From: Lichenostomus cassidix
Taxonomy: Eukaryota; Chordata; Aves; Passeriformes; Meliphagidae
Assembly: GCA_008360975.2 (NCBI GenBank)
Contig: CM039211.1
Span: 5,269,522 to 5,333,521, forward strand
Direction of reading: 5' to 3'
Length of the DNA stretch: 64,000 nt
Shown here: piece by piece, positions 1 to 11,960 of the stretch
Layout of the letters: every line of letters begins with the position of its first letter
Numbering within the stretch: position 1 is the first letter of the stretch
The notes under the pieces: model-generated
Told to the model about the DNA's origin: nothing
Database searches by the model: none
Seen by the model: only the letters and a program-made list of their open reading frames with translations
Translations under genes and position numbers: made by a program

Positions 1-832
1 TTTCAATTTGTATTTCCTTTTCCAACTCTCTGAGATAAGAGTAATGTAACTCTGAAATATGAGTAATGTAACTTCACAATTTCTTCTTTCTCTCTTTTTT
101 TCTCCCCTCCCACACCTATCCTCAAATCAATGCGGTTTTGAAGACAGTAAAGAAAATATTTGGATTTGTTAATACTACGTTTTCTTCTGGAAAAATACTT
201 GGGTGGGTTTTTTGTTTTTATTGTCTACTTCTAATAGCAAAAAGAAAAAGTCTTGTTCTGAGGCCACTATGTTTTGGTCATATAACCTGTCCCTACATGG
301 AAATGTTGATCTGTGTTTAAACATGGAACATAATCACGGAATTATACTTTAAGTTCTATAGAACTGTTTTGAAGTGCAAATTGGTATTGGTAGATGGATG
401 GTTTCTTGTGAAGCATTATGCTAAGATTTACAGCTTAGTTTCTACATTTAATAGATAAAAGTGCAGATGCATTTTCCAATAATCTATCCATCACTCACAA
501 TAGGACCTGTCATGTTAGAGACTTGAAAAAAGGCCACATAAACTCCTGTGGAAAGGCAGCCAATCTGAAAAACAAAAGTGTCATTTTTAATGACAAGACA
601 GTCTAACTGCAACACTGTTGAGTATTTCCATTTTTTGAATTCTTATCTTGCTGTTAAAAGAGAAGTGCATTTGAGAAAGCAAACGAGGGCACTTGTACCC
701 CACTAAGACCCAGGCTATTAACTGCCTCTTTTGATGATGTACAGCCTGACTCTGTTGGGAGTTTGGCTGTGGATTTAAATGTTGAATTTAACTATGGTAA
801 ACATGTTTTGGTGCAAAGCATGTATAATAACA

Positions 833-840
833 ATTTGCAT
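833..840 (-). promoter_or_regulatory. Octamer core (POU site) in intron 7
   Basis: ATTTGCAT, the reverse of ATGCAAAT, in AT-rich unique sequence. Exact motif match only. Confidence 0.25.
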
Positions 841-1348
841 TTACATAGCATCTTTTACTGAAGGATTTTGCAATCTCTAATTAATTAAATCTGTTTCCCC
901 CTGCCCCAAATACCACTGTGGTATGGATAATAAATACAATTTTAAGTCGAGCAGTCATAGCAGGAGGATTAAGACAAGAGGGTTCTGGTGCCTTTGTGCT
1001 GGTTGTGATTGTGGCGGGCCTGGGGCTTGTTCTGCAAACACGCTGAGCACCTTCGTCTAGTGTTCACCCTGATCTGAAACATCCTGAAAAAAGACTCCAC
1101 TCAAACCAACTCCACACTGGTGGGTGGAAAATGCTTTGCAGGCTTTGCACACAGCATCTCGTGCTGGTGTTTGGGTCCTGGGGATGCTCACACACAGCTG
1201 TACCACTCTCTGCTGTGGCACAGGGCTGGCCAGCAGCTTTAGGGCATCAACCACTAGCTCAGCCCACAGGTGGCATTTCTGACTGCCAGATAAATGCTGA
1301 AATCTGCTGTAGATCTCCAATTCAGAAATTAAAGAACAAGAAAAAGAA

Positions 1349-1410
1349 GGGAAAGGGAAAGGGAAAGGGAAAAGGAAAGGGAAAGGGAAAGGGAAAGGGA
1401 AAGGGAAAGA
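1349..1410 (+). repeat. GGGAAA microsatellite, G-quadruplex capable
   Basis: About ten units of GGGAAA with one interruption near 1371. Runs of three G separated by AAA loops fit the simple G-quadruplex pattern on the + strand. The low-complexity reading frames across it (KGKGKG on +, PFPFPF and SLSLSL on -) are by-products. Confidence 0.95.
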
Positions 1411-1660
1411 AAGGACTCTAGAGACCTTAAATGCTTCCTTAATTGCTCTTTTTTTGGCCCACAACAATAAAAAAGCATCTGAGAATTTCTGTGCAAACCA
1501 CCAACAGGATATTTCCGGGTGAGTAGAGGAATGCATTGGTATCTGTGAATCTGCACACCACAAAACCAAAATCTAGTGGCAGTCTCAGTCAGGCTGCAGA
1601 AGTTGTTTCTAGGACAAGATAATCGTTTTGATGACAGTGGTTGAAGACCTCTGAAAGATA

Positions 1661-2112
1661 TGGAGGTGCTGGAGTGTGTCCAATGACAATCAGTGGAGCT
1701 GGGGAAGGGTCTGGATCACAAGTATTATTGGGAACTGCTGAGGGAGTTGAGTGGGCTCAGACTGGAGAAAAGGAGACTTAGGGGGCGCCTTCTGGCTCTG
1801 CACAACTGCTGACAGGAGGGCTCAGGCTCTGCTCCCAGAGAACAAGGCACAGGACAAGAGGACATGGTCTCAAGATGTGCTGGGGAAGGTTTACAGTGCA
1901 TATTGGGAAAACATTGTCAGTGCAAGGGCTGTCCAGCCCTGGCACAGGCTGCCTGGGGCAGTGGTGTAGTTGCCATTCCTGGAAGGATTTACCAGCCATG
2001 CAGATGTGGCACGTGGGAACATGGCCTCCTGGTGGTCTCGGCACTGCTTGGGAATGGTTGGACTTGGTGACCTTAGAGGGCTTTTCTGACCTAAACAATT
2101 CTATTATTCTGC
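1661..2112 (+). mobile_element. CR1 LINE 3' fragment
   Basis: The order of degraded CR1 phrases is clear: a GGTGCTGGAG start, GAGGGAGTTG, CTGGAGAAAAGGAG, then GGCACAGGCTGCC, ATGTGGCAC, GGTTGGACTTGGTGACC and a tail of AACAATTCTATTATTCT. This is the 3' end of a chicken-repeat-1 non-LTR retrotransposon in sense orientation, 5'-truncated as most copies are, and diverged enough to be old. Confidence 0.85.
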
Positions 2113-5100
2113 CACTGATGATATGTGGCCTTAATTGGCTTAATATGCATTAATTCTTACATGATACCTGACCAGTTGGGAGATTCTGTGTATTTATAGT
2201 GAGTTGACCGTGAGTTGTAATACCAGCAATTTTGGGAAGTGAGTAGAGGGAATGGTAAAAGAGACAATTCTTGGGCCTATGTGCACACCTGAGCATGCCA
2301 CAAGGCCACTGGCTGTCTACTGTGTGCTCACACCTTCCTACCATCCTCTAGAAATGGGAGTATGCTGTAATTTTTTTAATCTAGGAGAAATCTGGGAGAA
2401 ATCTAGGAGAAACTTAAGAGGACTTAAGAGAGAAAAACTGCAAAATGTAAAGTATTTGAAGTCATGCTTTAATAATGCTGCAGTGTATTTTTGGAGGAAA
2501 TTTCTTGCTTATGTTCTCTATTCTTTGACAGATCTCTTCCTGTACTTCTGTCCTTGGAAAACACTGTGTTAGCCAAGAACAGAGATTTTATAAGCCTACT
2601 TGTTTTTCTGTGTTTTTTAATGGACCTTTTCTTTTATGATTTCATGTTACATTAAGGCCACAAATGTGTGAATTTTAGGTTTGGTATAATTTCTCTTAAA
2701 AATGTTGAACTGTAATAACAAAAATGCAAAAAGCAAAATGCACTAGAAAAAAAAGAAAAATGTCAGTGGCATTTCGTCAAAATACAAGTTGCCTAGCTTT
2801 GAGCTGCTTGATGGAATTGGCACATCTACCAGCAGTGAGGAATATCACTTGTGGAAATCCCACAAGAATCAGCAGGGATGGGGACTGCCTGTGCTGCCAT
2901 AGACTTGACACCTGGCTTGGGATTTTCACACAGATGTGGCTGAAAAGTGAATTCAGTTAAAAGAGTGAAAGGAGTGTTGGAGTCCCTGTGGAGTTTCCTT
3001 CTTTTCATTGTACATTCGTTGCAACAATCTGAAATCCTTGAGTTCAGCCCTGTGATGACATTATGCCTTTTTTGAGCACTAACTTCTGAAAAAGGCTGGA
3101 GTATGGGCAGTGTCCCTCTGAGAGGGATATGTGGGTTATCTCCTCCATAGAAGGCTTCGTCTCTGGCAGTTGTGGGTCCAGACCTTGTGGTCTCCCTAGA
3201 TGTGAGCATCCTCTTGGGGGAAGGATGTCCTGGACCATTGGGACTTAAGGATTGCAAGAATATATAGGGCGTGAAAGAATGTGGTGGGGAGGCAGCAGGT
3301 GCTGCTACAGCTGCACTAATTGCAAAGTCCGTAAGAGGTAGGGTGATGCTGGGGGATGTGGATGAGAGTCTCTTTGTCAGCAAATAAGGTCTTTGTTGCT
3401 AAACAGAGGCCTTGGTTTTGCTCATTCTGTCCTTAATATTGTTAATATGTTATAATGTTAATCATGTTATTATTGTTATAACTATGGATTATGGACACAA
3501 GCTATTCCCAGGCATTGGCATAGCCTTGAACAACTCTGATAGCTGTTCACAGTGGAGGAGAATGGTGTCCTCTGTTGCCTGATGCTAGCCAGTAAAGGCA
3601 GTCCCACATGCATCCAGATGCAGCCTCACCCCCCATCCTGATGCAGAGACAGCCAAGTCCTCTGGGGTAGGCTCTGGATCAGGGTAAACTATGAACCAAC
3701 CTTGCCGAGCCAGGGCTTTTCCCAGCCCAGCCCAGGTGACAGAACTGCATCTGGCCCCTGAGTTCTCCGGAGAGTACTGCCTATCCCTCCCTGTGGGGCT
3801 GTGCTGGGGATGGCCATCACAGGAACAATGGAACACTGGGGATAAATGGTGTGACAGGGACACACAGGACATATGTCACACATGGTGCACATATGCAGGG
3901 TGCAAGGGTGCCAAGCACACTTCTGCTGTGTGTGTCTTTGCCTGCAGCTGCTGAGGCCATACCAGGAGGTGCTCCATGAATTCCTGTGTCCTGTCCCAGA
4001 GCATCCCCATGGCTTTGTCCACTCTAGAGTGACCAGTGTTCATTCTACTGTCAAACGTTTGACCACAAGAGGTACAGGGAGCTGCAATGGCCTCCCACTG
4101 TGAGGATGCACAAGGCTGCAGAAGGCACATTGGATCTTTCGGGGACACACAGAGGTGGGATCATTACCTCATGGCCAGGCGCACCTTGTCCATTGTATAA
4201 GGGTTCACTGCTGCTTAACAGGCTTGGGGATGCACTGCTGTTTCCTCACTACTCAGGAGACAGATTTTGTCCATATTCTTCTGGGGTACCTTCAAGTTAT
4301 GATATCAGCTCAGGTTTTAATGAGATATGATTTTCAGTTCTTGAGATAAGAGCAGGATATTGTTGGGCCCTACTGTGACATGGATAAAGCAGGATAAAGC
4401 AGCTCTGTGATACTCTGTGTCATACTGCCTCCCCACCTCGACCAGTATGTGGTGGATAGTAGGGCCTATCCTCCATGCTTGGCCCCTTGGAGATATGCAG
4501 CTGTGCCCTGAGTCATCCAAGGGTTTGTAGACAGCAGAATTACTTCTGTGCTTTCCTCTGCAAGACACTGCCTGCAGACCCTCAGCAAAATGCTCTTTTT
4601 CTGTAGTGGCTGCTTTGACATCTTCTGGCTGCAGCAGGCCTCTGATGCAGTGGCGGGGTCCCTTCTGCTGAGTGGATATGTGATGAACTTGGAGCACTCA
4701 TGGAGGGGAAGGCACCGTCATGGTTGTGGGTCTGGTGCTCCACTAGCACCAGCTGCTGTCATCACCTTCATTCCTCTGTCCCCACTATATGGCATGAAGA
4801 GGTTGTAGGTAGCAGGGATCAGCAGTGGCACCACAGGTCTGGAGAGAGGAGAGGAGTGAGTGTGACATTTGGCTATCCCTCTGGGACACTGTTCCAGCCT
4901 CTCCTGCCCTGTGGACCCGTAGGGGTGGTAGGGACACCCATCAGCTTTGCTCAGCATCACATTTGCCCTGAGCAAAAGAGGGCAGCTCTGCCCCCATCAT
5001 CAGACGTGCTGTCCTGAAAGTACTGCTTTCTCTGACCTTTGTAATTATTCCTGTCCAATCCTTCTTCATGTTTTCTTTTAATTATTTTCCCCTTGCTTCT

Positions 5101-7043
5101 CTCCCTCTCTTTTTTCCCCCCTAAAACCCCAGCACTCCTCTCTGGTGTATAAAGAATGTGAGTGAAATTGAAGGCTGGAACATCTCAAGTCTTTATGATG
5201 ATGAATGACTTTCACTGCCAAAGCTTTTATTGTCTGTGATTTGGGAAGAAGGGGAGCTGATTTATTGTGGCCAACTGTCATGCCATTTAATACAGTTATA
5301 AATCCTGACACCATGACGGCTACTGTCGGCTGGGGATCTCCTCTGGCCACTCTCCTGTCCTGGTTTTGTCCCCAGTCGCTGTCCTCAGCTGAGGAGCAGG
5401 CGCAGGGGAAAATGTGAGCTGAGAGCTCCCAGCTGGAGGGTAATGGTTGAGGATCGAGCAAATGTCCCACCCAGACCCCGGCAAGCTGCACAGCCTCCAG
5501 CTCTTAGGATGGGTGGAGATGCCCCATGGCCCGGGGCATCTGTGCAGCATCCCGCCATCCTAGTGCTGGGACTTGTGGGTTGCTTCAGTCCTGCTTGAAC
5601 GTGGCAGAAGGGGAATATCACACCATGGCTTGAAGCAAGATCCCTTTCCACAGTCCCTTCTGTTCTCTGGTCTGAACTCCCTGGAGGATGCTTCTCATAA
5701 AGTAATCCAACATTTGTTATTTCATTAACTGTGTCATGCATCAGCTGAGGTACATATCTCACTGTGTTATGAGAGATGCTGTCTACCCACTAGAAAGCTT
5801 GGAAGGAGGCGGTACTTAAAAATATGAATTTGGTCCTGCCGCTTGATGGGGCAGATTAAAAATGCAGTTTTGTCCCAAGTTGATTTCAAATGAGATGTTT
5901 CAAGTTCCTTCAGCTAAAGAGAATACAACATTTCAAAGTTGTCAACTGAGAACATTTGTTGGAAAATACTGAAACCCCAGTGTGTCAACATTTCCATAGC
6001 TTAACTATTTTCATCACAAAATCTGGGTAAAGTGCCTGATTTCAGCTTTTCATCTTATTTCAAGATAAAAAAAGTATTATTGAAATATAAAAAAAATAGC
6101 ACTTAGATTCTTGATTTGGACTTCGTTGAACCCTAACGAAGATGTAAAAATTCAGGGTGTAAATATTTCTTCTGTGAAGAGCAGAAAACAGCTGATAACA
6201 TTAGCAATGATGCCTGGATTGGAAATGCCTCCATCTCAGATTAATTCCAGATGCAGATCATAAATATTGATTTTTGTGAGATGAAAACTTTCAGCATGGG
6301 TTTAATGTTGCTGCAAAACAAACTGGTGGAAGCTGTTGGATTTTCTCTTCCTCTGTGCTTGTGTAGCAAGCTGAATAACCAGTTGTCAGTGTGCTCATGT
6401 CTTCCCATTTCTGGATGCACCAGCAGGCTGCTGGGTCATGTTTACCCATGTTGGTGTTGACAGGGCTCCCCTGCACCGGGAGGTGTCTGCATGGAGCAGG
6501 TGGGACAGTGAAGCCCTAGGTCGCCTGGCATCTGGCTGAGCACTGGCAGCCCCTAGCATGGCAGTACTGCACTGAGCCTGGCTGCACACATCACAGCCCT
6601 GAGCAGTGAAGCCATCTGCCCACACATTATCACTTCATTGGGTGCTGCTGAGGGGTGCAAGAGTCTTCCTTGGGACCAAAGGAATTCCCACCGAGGCAGG
6701 TTTGCGTGGTGCCTGGGCTTCTCCTCCTGCTCTTGCTGCTTCCAAAAGCCCTCTGGATGTCACTGCTGTCCTTTGCAAGGTACCTGGAAACCTTTGTCCT
6801 CACCTCTTCCCTGGTTGCTTGGCTGGATTGGCTTACCTGCTTTACCACACATAGCTGAGGGTCACAGAGCTGGGGGTCATCCCAGCCCACTAGGACACGG
6901 CAGGGACCCGGGGCTTGGCAGCCTGCAGGCTTGCCTGGTTTTCAGAACCCTCCCTGGGCCACCCTGTGTAGTTCTCAGACCTAGGGGCAGTGTCACCCCA
7001 GCTGCCAGACACTGGGAGGCAGAGGTGGGCTGCTCTGCCCCTC

Positions 7044-7163
7044 ATAATATATAAGTTATGAGATATGAGACATTATATGTGATATGTATGATATATGATA
7101 TTTGGTATATGGTGTATGGTATGTCATATATGATACATGATATCATATAACATCATGGTCATA
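7044..7163. repeat. Degenerate ATATG/TATATG-rich low-complexity block
   Basis: About 120 bp made of imperfect repeats of ATATG, GATAT and TGGTATAT with no fixed unit. It sits abruptly in GC-richer intron sequence. Confidence 0.8.
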
Positions 7164-9655
7164 CAGATGCTTTGGGGCAACACCTGTACCATCAGGGCTT
7201 TTTCATGCAGTTTACGTCCCAGTACAGCATACCCCAGGTAGTGGCTGCCCTGCTCATGGTTACCAGCATTCTCAGATGCTCTTCATGAAGTGGCCCTGAT
7301 GGCAGGTGGTGGTTCAGGGGCCATCTCTGTGCTTTTCCTCACGCACTGCCTCAGTGCCTGGGCAGGTCCCAGAGGTGATTGCACAGCATGGTACTGGTCC
7401 TCTGAGCTGTCTATGGACAGCAAGGTCTTTTGGCCAGGTCTACAGAGTGAGACTGAAGATCTGAGCCCTACTGAAGGACGCTCTCCTTTGGGAGCAGTAT
7501 CTCTGTTCCTAGGGCAGCCACAAGCCTGAGCCAAGGCTGTGGACCCCAGGAATGTGCAGGACCACTCTTCAAGGCATTTGTGTTCCTTTTGGTACCTGCT
7601 AAATTTTTGGTAAATGGGCTGAACATGTGAGTTTGGAAACAGCCTGGATTTCCATTTCTTGAAGAAGCAGAGGTTGGAGGCCAGCCACCTCTTCCCATAC
7701 ATATCCATTAATTTTTGGGAGCATCCATGGCTCTCCAGTAAAATGCTCACAATGCTCTACTTTTCATACTACAGCTCCTACTGTTTGGTTTTTCCCTTGT
7801 AGCTCCAAGGAGTTGTCTGGAGTCTCCTGTTACAGAGAGAGGAGTTTGTAGTTCTTCACAATCTGATGGTAGTTTCCTTCTAGTGTTCTTGATTGCAAAG
7901 AGAGGCTAGAAAACACCTGGTGGGCATTTGCAAAAATTCAAACAGTGGAAAAGACACAAAGGGAAAATGTTTTATTTAAGCATCTCTTGATAACTTGGTC
8001 TCCCTCATGATTTTTTGTGGGGTGTTTAGCATCTAGCTGTGCATTTACAGGACCAAGGATCCCCCAGACCACAAACTTTTCAAGCTGCTGATCGTCTTGG
8101 TCATCCCATGTCTTTTCGGCAGCACAGTGATTACTGTGGAGACAGTCCCACCAAGCCTGCTGTGCTGCTCTTAATAGAAGTATTGCTGTGCTGCAGAAGG
8201 GAAACAACAATAAAGGGAATATGTTGCTTCTGCATGCGTTAAGAGCACTGATCAAACCACATGAGATCCCATTTCAGGCATAATGTGCATTGGAGGGCAA
8301 AATTAGATTGAGGAGTAAATGGAGCCTAAAATTTCCATAGCTTTATTCGTCAGAAAGCTGTTTCATTGCATGGTTTAATTCTCCTGTTTCTTTCATTCAT
8401 CGCATGTAGTGTGCTGGCTAGAGTACATTTTAGAAATAATGGGATGGAAAAGCCCCATCTTTAATTTGGCAGTGGTTGTGAGGTGTGTAAGGCAGTTCAG
8501 ACCTGAGATGTGAGGTGATACCAAAAATGCAGAAGTATGTTAGTCAATAGTGGAAATACAGCCAAATTGGCACTTTCTACATTTTAGCAGGAAGATGTGT
8601 TTTATTTTGGAGTTGTTATTTTATATTTTGGCTTTTGATTTTGGTTTCTTTTGCATTTATTTAATTCTGAACTTTCTGAATTTGGTTTTATTATTTCTAT
8701 TTGAAAGTTTTATTTCATTGCTGCTTGTGAATTACACTGCATGACGAAAGGCACTTGACCAAAAAATAATATTTTCTAGGCTAAGACCTGCCATGATGGT
8801 AAGACCATTATTTCTGTGTGAAATTTCTCTCCCCTTTAAATGTGTTGGTTTGACAGGAGGAGCCTAACTGGTCTCTTGGATAAGTAGACACATGAGGTTT
8901 TTTGCCTTTGAAGGCAACACTTCCAAAGTAATGCAGATTACTCAGGAGAGCACTTGGTGTGCAGTGAATCCCTTTTGAAAAATTGAGAACGGCAGATCAG
9001 TATAATAGGAATCAGTGGTATGACCAGAGCCGGAGGATAAGCCTGACACAAGACCTGTGTTTCCATCCCATGCACACCTTTGTGTATCCATGCTTCCAGT
9101 CTGCATACCCTGCTCCCTTTTCTTTCCAGAACCGCTGGAAGCTCGCTTGGCTTCCCTCACACTGCTTTAGCAGTTCCCGAGTTCCCACATGCTAATTGTC
9201 TCCAATTTTGCCTCTTTCTGCCTCGCACTGTGAGCCATGGAAATAACAAGGGGGAGAGGAGCTAATTTCAGGCAGTTTTCCAGTGATGGTTTGACCAGAC
9301 CTGAAACCCGTTTGAATACCTCCATCAATTTCAGCATTATGTAAGCGGAGTCTCTGAAATCTCGATCCCATCCTGACAGGGCCAGAATGAACTGCCTTCC
9401 CCTGCTCCTGAGACCTGGTGTCTGAGGAGGTGTTTCTCCTCCACACTGGTGGAGGGACTGACCCCTGGACCAGGAGCCACTGGGGGTTTATTCAAGCTTG
9501 GGCTGTTGGGTCCTTGTGCCCCTGTAGCCCTTTCTGTGAGTCCCCACTGAGCACATGCATGGTCCATCCTTCACTTTTGGCTGTGGCAGGGCCCTGCAGA
9601 TCCAACAACTGTGAAAATATTCAAGATTTTTACTTTGTTCAGGTCTATTTCATAT

Positions 9656-9732
9656 TAAAAAATTCCAACAAAACCAAACCCACAACAAATAGACAAAAAA
9701 AACCAAACTCAACAACAACAACAAAACAAACC
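9656..9732. repeat. A/C-rich low-complexity tract
   Basis: Nearly all A and C, with AAACC, AACAAC and CAACAACAAC runs. It could be a decayed retroelement tail, but no recognisable element body precedes it. Confidence 0.7.
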
Positions 9733-11459
9733 TTCTGAAAAAACTCCAGATCTGAAGAAAGTTTAGCATCAGAAAGTAATAAATAAGGCAAAACCAGTCC
9801 AGAGCAGTGTGCACTTATTGGTTTTATTTGTGACATGTTTTGTATATGTCCTGAGTATCTTAAATTTTACATAGCAAAGTAATTCTATACTTGAAAAGGA
9901 GATTTAGCATTTTTTTAAAAAAAGAAAATCAAATATTCTAGCATTTTCAGAACTTTTTCCATAAACTCCCATTACCTTTTTAAGGTTAAAATGCTCAAAT
10001 GAACAGCTCTCTGCTTGCATACACTTCAGGTTTACACAATTCAAGTTGTTGGGGCATTTCTGTCTCTTAGTGTCATTATGAAAGATCTTAGCTGGCACTG
10101 GCACAAAGAGGAACATGACATGACAGTCTGTGATCTGCCACCTCCTTCTCACAGTGTGTCTGTTTGTTCCCTCCTTTGGGAGGGACTGTGCTCTTGGGCA
10201 ACGGAGTGGTTCCCAGGGTTTAGCTCTGCAGGAGCCGTGCAGGGACAAGCTCCTGTGTGGGATTTGCAGGCTGTGCCAAGCAGAGCCAGCCTTCCCCAAA
10301 GGACCCTCTTCTTCAGGGTGCCACTCCAGCTGCTGCAGGTTGCCCCACACTGCTTGCGACTTGCTGCTCCTCTGCTGTTCTCCAGGCAGGTGTGGGAGGG
10401 GAAGGGCCCCATGGAAGGCATTCAGTGGATCCAGACCACCACATGTCTTCCCAGAAGGTCTCATCATCCTTGTACTCACCTCCATATGCCCTCCCTTCCT
10501 CTTGCTGTCCCCCTTGATAGATGAAGTGCCATAGATGGGGTTGTGATGGTGTGCATGTGTAATGTGGTGGGATTGTCTCCATTCTTCCCCAAGCATCCCC
10601 ATGCATCCCCACACTTCCCCACATCCCTCCACAAATGGAGCTGTGAGCACCTGAGACCTTGACCATGCCTTGCCCTCCCCGAACCACTGGTGGGCCTGCT
10701 AGCCCCACACTGGGTTCAACAAAGAGAAACCTTGCAAGGCCTGAAGATGTCATTTATCATGGGCCGGGGAAGGGTTAAACTCTGCTGATGCATTTTAGTG
10801 TATGGCTAGTTGTTGACCACACAAGAATTAGGGTAGGGGTGAGTTCTTGCAAAGATGTTGTCTGCCTCGACAACACCTAGGGTATCTTTCTTTATTCTCC
10901 ATGCAGATGACGCCTCCAACACATTGTGTGTGCATTGTATGAAGGGGTCAACCTCCGGAATTCTAACCTTGCATGTATTACAGGAGGGGGACTTTAAAGA
11001 TCAAAGTGGATGAAGATGCAGCTCAGCTCAGGTCTGCAGATGAAACTTTCTCATACTAGCAACCCTAAAAAGTATGTGAGAAGCTGGAATATTGAGGAGT
11101 TTATAGGGTGCAAGAGCTCTGTGGCTGCACAGGAGACAGGAATTTTATGCAGCCACACAAAAAAGATTGTTCACAGGAGATGGGGCTGAGGGCAGAGCAC
11201 TCTGTAGCTCCAGCACTCTTTCTTAGGAATCACTGAGAAAATATACTGGGGTATTCATCTGTACTTCCTCACTGCATTGTGCTGTGAGAGAAAGCATCAT
11301 TCTTCTTTCCTTTCTCTTTTCCCTGTCCTGCCTCTCTTTTAAAAGTGTAATTGGGTCAGAAGAAAGAGCAGCAGAGACACCTGCTATGAAAGGCAGCTTT
11401 GGACTCCTCTAGACATCTGCTGCTGCTTTGCAGATGAAGAGAAAAACAGATCCACATCT

Positions 11460-11960
11460 GCAGTCGCTGTTTCAGTGCAGTGTGCTTAATCTGAATTTTA
11501 TGGCTTTGATAGCAGATTACGGTGCCACTGTCATGAGCCCTTGCAGCCCCAGTCACAGTGGACACTGTGCATTTCAATACCTCCTCCACTAATCTTTCCC
11601 CCACTGCTTCCATTCCCTGGCTGCTAATTTCACGCAGGCACTTAAACATGATGGATAATTGTGTTCTGCTTATCAATGTTTAATTTAAGGGCTGTTCCAT
11701 CTGACCTGGATGCCCTCTGCAAGAGCTGTGCCTCATTATTGATTTCATGGTCATACCTGTGACATTACCTGCTTTGTAGGAAGTAGACTTTGACATTCCT
11801 GTGAGGCTTTGGCAGCCAGAGCTAATTGTCAGAAGAATAATCGAGTCAGCAAAATCATTACAGGTGATCTGTATGTTACCACTGTTTTATCTGCCTCTAA
11901 TTAGGTGCAGGAGAGGTAACTCATCACAGTAAGCACGCTGCACTGGTTTGATGTCCACAA
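11460..11960. promoter_or_regulatory. Candidate conserved non-coding element in intron 7
   Basis: This is unique, repeat-free sequence of higher A/T content than its flanks, with a perfect TAATTA homeodomain core at 11898-11903 and a Maf-half-site-like GTCAGCA at 11845-11851. I judge it CNE-like by texture only; no alignment supports it. Confidence 0.3.

Noticed and set aside
1057..1569. 170-codon frame on - with a PFPFPF stretch.
   Set aside because: The repeat peptide is the translation of the GGGAAA microsatellite.
9904..10650. Longest open frame in the window, 248 codons on the - strand.
   Set aside because: No recognisable domain, no plausible promoter or splice context, and it overlaps an unrelated 169-codon frame on +. 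One frame of this size is not surprising in 64 kb of GC-medium DNA.
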